Virus record (IMG/VR): IMGVR_UViG_3300044824_000033
Location: 1-45,393 of that record
DNA from: a virus
Direction: 5' to 3' (one strand)
DNA length: 45,393 nt
Below are positions 40,083-45,393 of the stretch, piece after piece. The notes under the pieces are model-generated. The model searched no databases. It saw only the letters and a program-made list of their open reading frames with translations, and was not told the origin of the DNA. Every line of letters starts with the position of its first letter. Position 1 is the stretch's first letter. A program made the position numbers and the translations under genes.

Positions 40083-42362
40083 GTGTCGATTGATTTTGAC
40101 GGGATCGGAGCCCGGTTGCTGGCATCAGCCGAAACTTTGATCCCGCAGTGGATCCCTGGCGGCAAATGGCGCGGGAACGAATATGTCGCTGGATCGGTCC
40201 AAGGCGGCGCAGGCTCATCCTTCAGCGTCAATAAAGTGACGGGGCTGTTTGCAGATTTTGCAGCAGATGTCAAGGGTGGGGATTTGGTGGCCCTCTTCGC
40301 CGCCATTCACGGCCTATCCCAAGTCGATGCCGCCCGCGAGCTCGAGCCCGATGCAACGCCAGGCAAGGCGAATGGCCACGCCAAGCCCACGGCGGAACGG
40401 CCCGCGACGCCGGCTCCCCTGGACTTCCCCGAGATTCCTTCCCTCAATGGTCTGCGCCCCGTGGCGACCCACGCCTATTTCGGGCCTGGCGAGGCTGGGC
40501 CCCTGTTCATCGTCGCCAGGTACAAGCCCGATGGGGCGCCAAAGGAAATCCGCCCCTTCACCTGGCGCAATGGTTCCTGGTCGTTCAAGCATTACCCCTC
40601 GCCCCGCCCCCTTTATATGCTGCGGGACCTCATTGCGCGGCCCGCAGCGCCCGTTCTGGTAGTAGAGGGCGAAGGCTGCGCAGACGTGGCGTTCTCGGTA
40701 CTGGCGCCGTCCTATTGCGTCACGACCTGGTCCGGAGGCGCCAACGCGACCTCCAAGACCGACTTTACCCCCCTGCACGGTCGGGACGTGACGATCTGGC
40801 CTGACGCCGATGAGCCCGGCCGGCTCGCCGCGGCCGCGATCGCCAGCAAGCTCCAGGGCAAAGTCGCCTCTCTGCGCATCCTCAACATCCCCAAGACCGT
40901 CCCCGAGGGATGGGACTGCGCGGACGCGCTGCTCGCCTTGGTGGATCTGGCGGACTTTATTGGCAAACACGCGGTCACGGTCGCCGCGGCTGTCCCGGAT
41001 GAGGCGGCGAAGGGCCCGGATCCTGTCGAGCCCAAACGCATCACCCGCGCGCAACCGCAGCGGGCTGAGGGCGATACCGTCCAGCCTGACGGCCAGGTTG
41101 ATGAGTCTGCGTTCTCACAGTGGGAGCGACTGGGGCTGGCGCGCGGCGGAAATGGTCCCCCTTTCCCCATGGAGGCCAATGTTGTATCGATTTTGGCCAA
41201 ACATCCCAATTTCGCCGGCAAGATCTGGTTCGATACCTTCCGCGAAGAGGTGCGTCACACTCTCAACGGCGACGAGCGACCGTGGATCGACTCTGATTCT
41301 CGAGTGTTGCTCTATTGGGTACAGACGGCGCTGCAGTTGTCCAAATTCACAAAGCGTCTGATCGATGAAGGCGTGTTGATGTACGCCACGCAGCACAAGA
41401 AAAACTCAGTCATCGAATGGATTGAGTCAGTGCCGTGGGATGGCACCAATCGAATCGAAGACTGGCTAGCGGATTATATGGGCGCTCCCAATGATGCGCA
41501 CCATCGAGCGGCCGGGCGCAATTGGCTAATATCCATGGTAGCTCGGGCTGTGCGCCCAGGCTGCCAGGTAGATCATATGCTGATCCTGGAGGGCGTCATG
41601 GGCCGCGGTAAATCCGCGATTCTGCGCGCACTGGGGGAGCCGTGGTTCGCTACGCTCAACCAGCGTTTCGGGTCTAAAGAATTCATTGAATCTATCCAGT
41701 CTAACTGGTTGATTGAACTCGCGGACCTGCGCGCACTTGCGAATGCGGACCACCTTCACATTTTGGCAGAAATCACAAACCGCGATGACCGCTATCGCAC
41801 CCCATGGGATCGGCTGGCCAGCAATCACCCGAGGCGTTGCGTATTCGCCGGATCAACCGAACGGCGGCTTGATTATCTGCACGACACGTTTGGTATTCGG
41901 CGTTTCTGGTCGGTGAGCTGTAACGAATTGGACGTTGAAGGACTGAAAATTCACCGGCAGCAATTATTCGCCGAGGCCATGGCCCAATATAAGGCCGGCG
42001 AGACATGGCACGTGATGCCAGAGCAGACGGAGGAAGAACAACTAAGCCGCGTACAACAGGACGATTACCAAGAGCGTATTGAAAGTTTCATTGAGGGCAT
42101 GGAGGACGTAACCGCCCTTGAAGTGTTTGAAGGCGTGTTCGTTCGACGCGATGACTTTGGTCGCATGATTGGGCGCACCGTCATGGAGGACAAGGATTCA
42201 AAGCGCGTGGCAAAATGCTTGCGCGCATTGAAATGGTTTCCAGTTCAAGGCAAGCGAAACAATCACAAGGTTAATCTTTGGAGGCCCATTCCGGGAACAC
42301 GCAAGCTCCCCAAGCAGGGGCTTATTCCGTTGCCACCGCTGCCGCCCCAAGACGATGACTGA
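40083..42362 (+). CDS. Primase-helicase: TOPRIM domain fused to VirE-type SF3 helicase
   Basis: A 759-residue protein. An N-terminal segment with FSVNKVTGLFADFAADVKGG (47-66) is a primase-type region without a visible zinc finger. TOPRIM follows: LVVEGEGCADVA (Glu195) and IWPDADEPG (Asp241/Asp243). From about 370 the virulence-associated E family helicase appears: VPWDGTNRIEDWL, Walker A EGVMGRGKSAILRAL (503-517), IELADL (545-550) and FGIRRFWSV. It primes and unwinds phage DNA. GTG start. The TGA ends 20 nt before the converging operon. Confidence 0.9.
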   Translation: MSIDFDGIGARLLASAETLIPQWIPGGKWRGNEYVAGSVQGGAGSSFSVNKVTGLFADFAADVKGGDLVALFAAIHGLSQVDAARELEPDATPGKANGHAKPTAERPATPAPLDFPEIPSLNGLRPVATHAYFGPGEAGPLFIVARYKPDGAPKEIRPFTWRNGSWSFKHYPSPRPLYMLRDLIARPAAPVLVVEGEGCADVAFSVLAPSYCVTTWSGGANATSKTDFTPLHGRDVTIWPDADEPGRLAAAAIASKLQGKVASLRILNIPKTVPEGWDCADALLALVDLADFIGKHAVTVAAAVPDEAAKGPDPVEPKRITRAQPQRAEGDTVQPDGQVDESAFSQWERLGLARGGNGPPFPMEANVVSILAKHPNFAGKIWFDTFREEVRHTLNGDERPWIDSDSRVLLYWVQTALQLSKFTKRLIDEGVLMYATQHKKNSVIEWIESVPWDGTNRIEDWLADYMGAPNDAHHRAAGRNWLISMVARAVRPGCQVDHMLILEGVMGRGKSAILRALGEPWFATLNQRFGSKEFIESIQSNWLIELADLRALANADHLHILAEITNRDDRYRTPWDRLASNHPRRCVFAGSTERRLDYLHDTFGIRRFWSVSCNELDVEGLKIHRQQLFAEAMAQYKAGETWHVMPEQTEEEQLSRVQQDDYQERIESFIEGMEDVTALEVFEGVFVRRDDFGRMIGRTVMEDKDSKRVAKCLRALKWFPVQGKRNNHKVNLWRPIPGTRKLPKQGLIPLPPLPPQDDD

Positions 42363-42382
42363 CCTCCCCAAACTACCCCAAG

Positions 42383-42607
42383 CTATTGCAGCGGGCGCTC
42401 TGGTCCCTCCCCAAGCAATATGCCGCAGTCCTGCAAGAATCGGTGGCGATCAAATGCCTTGTTTTCAGAATAGATCGCTTCGGCAATCGCCCGTGTGATG
42501 ACATCGCAGCCGGCCGCCTTTTCCCAGTTGATAGGCATAACTCTCAGGATTGCCAAGCGGGCTGCGGAAATCGTTCTGGACAGCAGCAGGTAGTCACGTC
42601 TTTGCAC
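42383..42607 (-). CDS. Small conserved phage protein
   Basis: A 74-residue protein from the GTG at 42607, after GGGGAGG. The sequence QRRDYLLLSRTISAARLA, then AIAEAIYSENKAFDRHRFLQ and a final CG motif, matches a very common phage family (R-DY-LI-x-AL and AIA-L-x-N-xFDRxRFLxACG). The function is unknown. The frame is open further upstream to 42658, but the strong Shine-Dalgarno favours this start. Confidence 0.65.
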   Translation of the reverse strand: MQRRDYLLLSRTISAARLAILRVMPINWEKAAGCDVITRAIAEAIYSENKAFDRHRFLQDCGILLGEGPERPLQ

Positions 42608-42698
42608 GGGACCTCCCCAAGCGCAGTACGCGCTTGACCCACGCCCACAATTCGGCACGCAGACCTCCCCAGATAACTACCCCACGCGGCGCATTCAC
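42594..42698 (-). CDS. 34-residue basic microprotein
   Basis: GTG overlaps the upstream stop (GTGA), and the gene ends 14 nt inside the next gene. Product: MNAPRGVVIWGGLRAELWAW, then VKRVLRLGRSRAKT, an amphipathic and basic helix. Coupling on both sides supports translation. Confidence 0.45.
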   Translation of the reverse strand: MNAPRGVVIWGGLRAELWAWVKRVLRLGRSRAKT

Positions 42699-42883
42699 AA
42701 AGCACCCATGCGCACGTAGACCGGCCGCGTGGCGCGAGCTGTCGCGGCTGCCAGCGCCTGCCGGCGCGCTTGATTGCGCTCAACGCGTAACCGCCAGCGC
42801 TTCACTTCGACTGCATCGTGCGCCGCGTGTTGCGCGAGCGTGCGATGGTCTCCCCAAAACATGGGGCGGAGAATGATTTTCAC
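42695..42883 (-). CDS. Small basic helical protein
   Basis: A 62-residue protein, GTG overlapping the upstream stop. Very Arg/Ala-rich (VKRWRLRVERNQARRQALAA), predicted as a long helix, possibly nucleic-acid-binding. No family was recognised. Confidence 0.5.
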   Translation of the reverse strand: MKIILRPMFWGDHRTLAQHAAHDAVEVKRWRLRVERNQARRQALAAATARATRPVYVRMGAL

Positions 42884-43182
42884 GGTTGCACCTCACGATA
42901 CGAATATTTGCGGCCACGAATTGGCGTATGTGCCTGGCGGATCGCCGCGCGCTCCTGCGCCACCTCTTCTGTAATTAAGGCGACATCGCCGCATGCGCGC
43001 ACCTTCGCCCGGTCACTGGCGTCCGTGTAGACAACTAGGAACTGTTTGCGCACGTGGCGCGATTCGTGCGCTGCCTGCAATTTGCGCTCGCACCATGCCG
43101 CAATCCGCTGCTGCAGGTCGCAGACCATTGCGTCAGCCAGTGAACCGGCCGCGCGCCAGCGAATGCGTGTCGATAGTTTCAT
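42880..43182 (-). CDS. Hypothetical early protein
   Basis: A 100-residue protein. It starts MKLSTRIRWRAAGSLADAMV and has a helical middle (CDLQQRIAAWCERKLQAAHE) and a C-terminal KYSYREVQP. GTGA overlap with the next gene. It lies downstream of hairpin H1. The function is unknown. Confidence 0.5.
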   Translation of the reverse strand: MKLSTRIRWRAAGSLADAMVCDLQQRIAAWCERKLQAAHESRHVRKQFLVVYTDASDRAKVRACGDVALITEEVAQERAAIRQAHTPIRGRKYSYREVQP

Positions 43183-43211
43183 GATCTACCCCAAGTAAAC
43201 GGCAAAGCGCC

Positions 43212-43251
43212 GCACTATCGGGGGCACTCGCGAGAATGCCCCCTGTAGTGC
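43212..43251 (-). ncRNA. Intercistronic hairpin H1
   Basis: Outer stem GCACTA (43212-43217) with TAGTGC (43246-43251), a conserved TC/TG internal loop, inner stem GGGGGCA (43220-43226) with TGCCCCC (43237-43243), and a 10-nt loop that is itself palindromic (CTCGCGAG). No U-tract follows on the leftward transcript, so it is not a plain terminator. Same architecture as H2 and H3. Confidence 0.65.
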
Positions 43252-43254
43252 GTG

Positions 43255-43770
43255 CTAGAACACGCGCACCTGGTGCGACAGACGCACCGATGTACCGTAA
43301 GCATGCTCGATGCAGGTATCGACATACTCAGGCACTGGCGGAATATCCTGCGACTCTTCTACGGCGAAATGATCCGCTTGCGTCATGTAGTCGATTTGCC
43401 CAGTAAAAATAGGCTTTGTGACTGCCTTAACCCGGTGATACGTGGTCTGTTCCACCACATTGCGCGGCGGTTTTTCGCTGTACGCGTGGACAACTGGCAG
43501 ACCCTTCGACTGTGCCCAGCGCAGGTAATCGGCCTGAATGTCAGCGACTGTGCGCTGGCAGTTCGGGTGCGGGCGCGTGTACTTTGGCTTGAGCGGCCTA
43601 TCAGACTTCGCCACGCGCCATGAGCGCTCCCCAGACGCACGGCCGATGTCCGCCAGCCCGCGGCCCGCTTTGCTGTCGATAGGTTCGCAGCAACTGGCGG
43701 GAGCGTAGGCGCGTTTGCGAGCATCCCAGAATTGCAACTGAACGGTTGCGGCACTACGTAGATATGTCAT
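43255..43770 (-). CDS. Hypothetical early protein
   Basis: A 171-residue basic protein with VQLQFWDARKRAYAPASCCE, a Pro/Lys-rich middle (KPKYTRPHPNCQRTVADIQA) and an acidic end (FAVEESQDIPPVPEYVDTC). AAGGG precedes the ATG. The gene is followed by H1 and preceded by H2. No family was recognised. Confidence 0.5.
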   Translation of the reverse strand: MTYLRSAATVQLQFWDARKRAYAPASCCEPIDSKAGRGLADIGRASGERSWRVAKSDRPLKPKYTRPHPNCQRTVADIQADYLRWAQSKGLPVVHAYSEKPPRNVVEQTTYHRVKAVTKPIFTGQIDYMTQADHFAVEESQDIPPVPEYVDTCIEHAYGTSVRLSHQVRVF

Positions 43771-43803
43771 GGTCCCTTACCCCTATGATCTGCGCCGGAA
43801 TTG

Positions 43804-43846
43804 GCACATTGTCGGGCGCACCGTTTGCCGATGCGCCCTGCAATGC
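43804..43846 (-). ncRNA. Intercistronic hairpin H2
   Basis: Outer stem CATTG (43807-43811) with CAATG (43841-43845), TC/TG internal loop, inner stem GGGCGCA (43814-43820) with TGCGCCC (43832-43838), and an 11-nt loop. The stem sequence differs from H1 and H3 but pairing is kept. It lies immediately after the stop of the gene at 43848. Confidence 0.65.
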
Positions 43847-43847
43847 G

Positions 43848-44039
43848 TCACTCCGTAGTAAATTCGTACTTGGTACCGGCGCGTACCTGCGCTGACGTTC
43901 GATTGTTGTTATAGCTGGCGCACATTTCGCGCGCTTGCTGGATGGTCAAGCCGCGCCGTTTCGTTGTCTTACGCGCTGTCGCGAACGATTCGAAACTGGT
44001 AGCGGAACGGCTGAACACTTTGTACGTGACATCGGCCAT
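43848..44039 (-). CDS. Small basic protein
   Basis: A 63-residue protein from the ATG at 44039, with GGAG upstream. It contains VTYKVFSRSATSFESFATAR, then TIQQAREMCASYNNNR and VRAGTKYEFTTE, a compact alpha/beta pattern resembling many phage microproteins with a Q-A-R helix. The function is unknown. Confidence 0.5.
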   Translation of the reverse strand: MADVTYKVFSRSATSFESFATARKTTKRRGLTIQQAREMCASYNNNRTSAQVRAGTKYEFTTE

Positions 44040-44041
44040 GG

Positions 44042-44119
44042 CTATTCTCCAAAGTAGGCATCCGTGCTCATGGCACGGATGCCGTTGATTGAGAGCATTT
44101 CGCAGTGATCGCATTTCAT
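44042..44119 (-). CDS. 25-residue microprotein with CxxC
   Basis: ATG at 44119 overlaps the upstream stop (ATGA); the TAG is 2 nt before the next ATG. Product: MKCDHCEMLSINGIRAMSTD, then AYFGE. It contains a perfect 11-bp hairpin in its coding sequence. It could be a real zinc-type peptide or a translated leader. Confidence 0.4.
   Translation of the reverse strand: MKCDHCEMLSINGIRAMSTDAYFGE
44057..44083 (-). ncRNA. Perfect 11-bp hairpin in the 44042-44119 leader
   Basis: GGCATCCGTGC (44057-44067) pairs with GCACGGATGCC (44073-44083) around a 5-nt loop. It is 18 nt upstream of the ATG at 44039 and lies inside a 25-codon ORF, so translation of that ORF would open it. Confidence 0.55.
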
Positions 44120-44301
44120 GATTGCACCTCCGGGGTCGCGCGGTACGCTACGGTTTCGTTTAGCTCTGTCATCACGCGGCGATTCCAAGCGCAGTCCAGC
44201 CATACCTTGCCGTTATCCGGCGGAAAGCTGGTTATGATGTAGGCGCGACGCGTGGCGTTAGCCCGCGCTTGCGCGTAGGCGATTCTGTCTGGGTTCATCA
44301 T
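44116..44301 (-). CDS. Small hypothetical protein
   Basis: A 61-residue protein, ATG at 44301 overlapping the upstream stop. It has PDRIAYAQARANATRRAYI, then DNGKVWLDCAWNRRVMTEL. The upstream extension of the frame is not used. The function is unknown. Confidence 0.5.
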   Translation of the reverse strand: MMNPDRIAYAQARANATRRAYIITSFPPDNGKVWLDCAWNRRVMTELNETVAYRATPEVQS

Positions 44302-44597
44302 GGCGCATCTTCCGCATGGCTGACAAACATCACGGTGCAGATACCGTAGGGCCGAAATTCCGTATCGCCCCCAATGTCGGACGTGACGCCACGCTTGCCG
44401 GTCAGTCCCATGGCCGCCTTGGCCTTGCGCATTAACTCGCGCTGGAATGTACGATTCGCTTTGCCGTAGCTGCCATCCGTGCCCCCGGTATAACCGTAAT
44501 GCGTCAGTTCCGGCATGGTGACAGTCGCACGGCGTACCCAACAATAGTTCGCTTCGCCGCCAAACGTGTCCGTGTACTCAACGTTAAATGTGTTCAT
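44298..44597 (-). CDS. Hypothetical early protein
   Basis: A 99-residue protein with ATG at 44597. It contains TFGGEANYCWVRRATVTMPE, a Tyr/Gly-rich HYGYTGGTDGSYGKANR and FRPYGICTVMFVSHAE. Strand-rich; the repeated aromatic residues suggest a folded small domain. The function is unknown. Confidence 0.5.
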   Translation of the reverse strand: MNTFNVEYTDTFGGEANYCWVRRATVTMPELTHYGYTGGTDGSYGKANRTFQRELMRKAKAAMGLTGKRGVTSDIGGDTEFRPYGICTVMFVSHAEDAP

Positions 44598-44636
44598 GGT
44601 GTATCCAGTCCTTTAGTCTGTGATTCTGCGAGGTTT

Positions 44637-44682
44637 CGCATTGTCGGACACTTGCCAGCGTGCGCAAGTGTCCTGCGATGCG
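44637..44682 (-). ncRNA. Intercistronic hairpin H3
   Basis: Outer stem CGCATTG (44637-44643) with CGATGCG (44676-44682; one G-U-type pair), TC/TG internal loop, inner stem GGACACTTG (44646-44654) with CAAGTGTCC (44665-44673), and a 10-nt loop. It directly follows the stop of the gene at 44684. Inner stem 9 bp against 7 bp in H1 and H2. Confidence 0.65.
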
Positions 44683-44683
44683 T

Positions 44684-44923
44684 TTAATATTCGCGCGTGA
44701 AGGCCAGCGCCGTCCCGTTGTGTTTGAAGCTGAAACGCATATCACGGCACCGTATCGACTGGCCGCGCGACATGCGGACATCGGTAGGAATTGGGCGCCC
44801 AGTGTCGTGCATGTATCGGCCGAATGAATGCGCGTACCAGCACGCACTAGACCACAAGTGTGGATTCTCGGCGCCGTCATATCCGGCGCGCGCGTAGTCG
44901 GTAAGGTTGTCCGGCTTACTCAT
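44684..44923 (-). CDS. Hypothetical early protein
   Basis: A 79-residue protein, ATG overlapping the upstream stop. It contains DYARAGYDGAENPHLWSSAC, then RMSRGQSIRCRDMRFSFKHN. The start context GGTGCAATCATG is shared with the gene start at 44119. The function is unknown. Confidence 0.5.
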   Translation of the reverse strand: MSKPDNLTDYARAGYDGAENPHLWSSACWYAHSFGRYMHDTGRPIPTDVRMSRGQSIRCRDMRFSFKHNGTALAFTREY

Positions 44924-45135
44924 GATTGCACCGTCAGCGCGGTTAACGCGTCATTCGGCAGCCGCACAGTGTCAATGGCTACTGTCATGCCATTGAGACG
45001 CAGCGCTCGCGCCATCTGGTCAGCGTGGTATTCGGTGTAATACATGCGCGTGAGAGATCCAGCGCGCACGCGGTATGTCGTGATTGTGCGCGCGGCCGTG
45101 GTCAGAATCGCCGCGTATCGTGTCGTGTGTGTCAT
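44920..45135 (-). CDS. Small hypothetical protein
   Basis: A 71-residue protein. ATG at 45135 lies behind an ATAGGG leader like that of the 43770 gene. It contains TRYAAILTTAARTITTYRVR and MYYTEYHADQMARALRLNG. It could be a small alpha/beta domain; unknown. Confidence 0.5.
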   Translation of the reverse strand: MTHTTRYAAILTTAARTITTYRVRAGSLTRMYYTEYHADQMARALRLNGMTVAIDTVRLPNDALTALTVQS

Positions 45136-45170
45136 GGTTCATTTGCCCTATGAGTGAATGTATGTATCTG

Positions 45171-45386
45171 TCAGTTCGCGCCCAGTGCGGCGCAAGCCTG
45201 TTCGGCCATCGTCGACGGCTCAGAGATGCACGTCACCGTGTGTCCGAGTCTCTTTGCATCGGTCAGATTCTCAAGCGTCAGCGTCTTCGTGCCCGCGATG
45301 CGTGCCAGTGTGCAACCGGCATCATTCGTCGGGTAGATACGGTCCGCGCCGTACACGTTGCGGATTGCGATTTGTATGGTTGTCAT
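45171..45386 (-). CDS. Small conserved phage protein
   Basis: A 71-residue protein. ATG at 45386 is at the window edge, and a second ATG lies 3 bp upstream. TTIQIAIRNVYGADRIYPTN, then LARIAGTKTLTLENLTDAKR and LGHTVTCI match a widespread phage microprotein with the N-VYG and GTKTLT motifs. The function is not established. Confidence 0.65.
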   Translation of the reverse strand: MTTIQIAIRNVYGADRIYPTNDAGCTLARIAGTKTLTLENLTDAKRLGHTVTCISEPSTMAEQACAALGAN

Positions 45387-45393
45387 CACTGCT

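Noticed and set aside
42361-42670. Repeated GACCTCCCC as possible origin iterons
   Set aside because: On the leftward strand these read GGGGAGGTC; the copy at 42609 sits at ribosome-binding distance before a gene start, and the repeats look like strong Shine-Dalgarno sequences rather than regularly spaced iterons.
43212-43251. Hairpin H1 as an intrinsic terminator
   Set aside because: No T-rich run follows the stem on either strand, and the two sister hairpins lack it as well.

Overview
The window is a 45 kb piece of a tailed double-stranded DNA phage genome (or an integrated or metagenomic copy). It opens inside the major capsid gene and stops inside an early operon, so terminase, portal and any integrase lie outside. 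The virion genes resemble those of short-tailed phages: two P22 gp4-like adaptor candidates, a gp10-like stabilisation/hub candidate and two very large internal/ejection-type proteins, with no tape measure, tail tube or sheath gene visible. GC content looks fairly high by eye (not calculated), and the small-protein families point to a proteobacterial host, perhaps Burkholderiales or Xanthomonadales. The host is an inference.

Layout. (1) 1-26.2 kb, rightward late region: capsid, an endonuclease VII-type gene with its own promoter, small head proteins, then four consecutive genes whose products start with Sec signal peptides (4431-8255). Adaptors, fibre-like proteins, the hub candidate, a phage protein interrupted by a Nudix domain, a GNAT protein, a GIY-YIG/NUMOD3 homing endonuclease, an S74-like autoprotease/ejection protein and a second internal protein follow. 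The region ends with a lysis cassette (membrane protein, GH24 lysozyme, holin, permuted NlpC/P60-like protein) and a short signal-peptide fibre stub. (2) 36.0-26.2 kb, leftward: a tightly overlapped operon of many small, often Cys-rich proteins with a PD-(D/E)XK exonuclease, a Sak4/RecA-like ATPase, an HNH-AP2 homing endonuclease, a PP-loop (PAPS reductase-like) protein and an HPPC-motif protein. (3) 36.0-36.1 kb: a divergent control region with four GTATCGG-type repeats. (4) 36.1-42.4 kb, rightward early region: HTH regulator, small membrane protein, SF2 helicase, HNH endonuclease, VRR-NUC nuclease and a TOPRIM-VirE primase-helicase. (5) 45.4-42.4 kb, leftward: an operon of unknown small proteins in which every spacer of 70 nt or more holds a strong hairpin; three of these hairpins share one architecture.

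The replication and recombination genes together make a helicase-primase replisome loader plus an exonuclease/annealing-type module that presumably relies on a host polymerase. Genes are coupled by ATGA, GTGA, TAATG or TAGTG overlaps almost throughout, and these overlaps fix many starts. They also reveal at least seven genes of 25-47 codons.

The most unusual points are the set of six virion-module genes with Sec signal peptides and paired cysteines; the family of intercistronic hairpins with covarying stems; the Nudix domain inserted in a virion-type protein; and a duplicated small-protein module whose two near-identical DNA copies differ only by synonymous changes in one frame.
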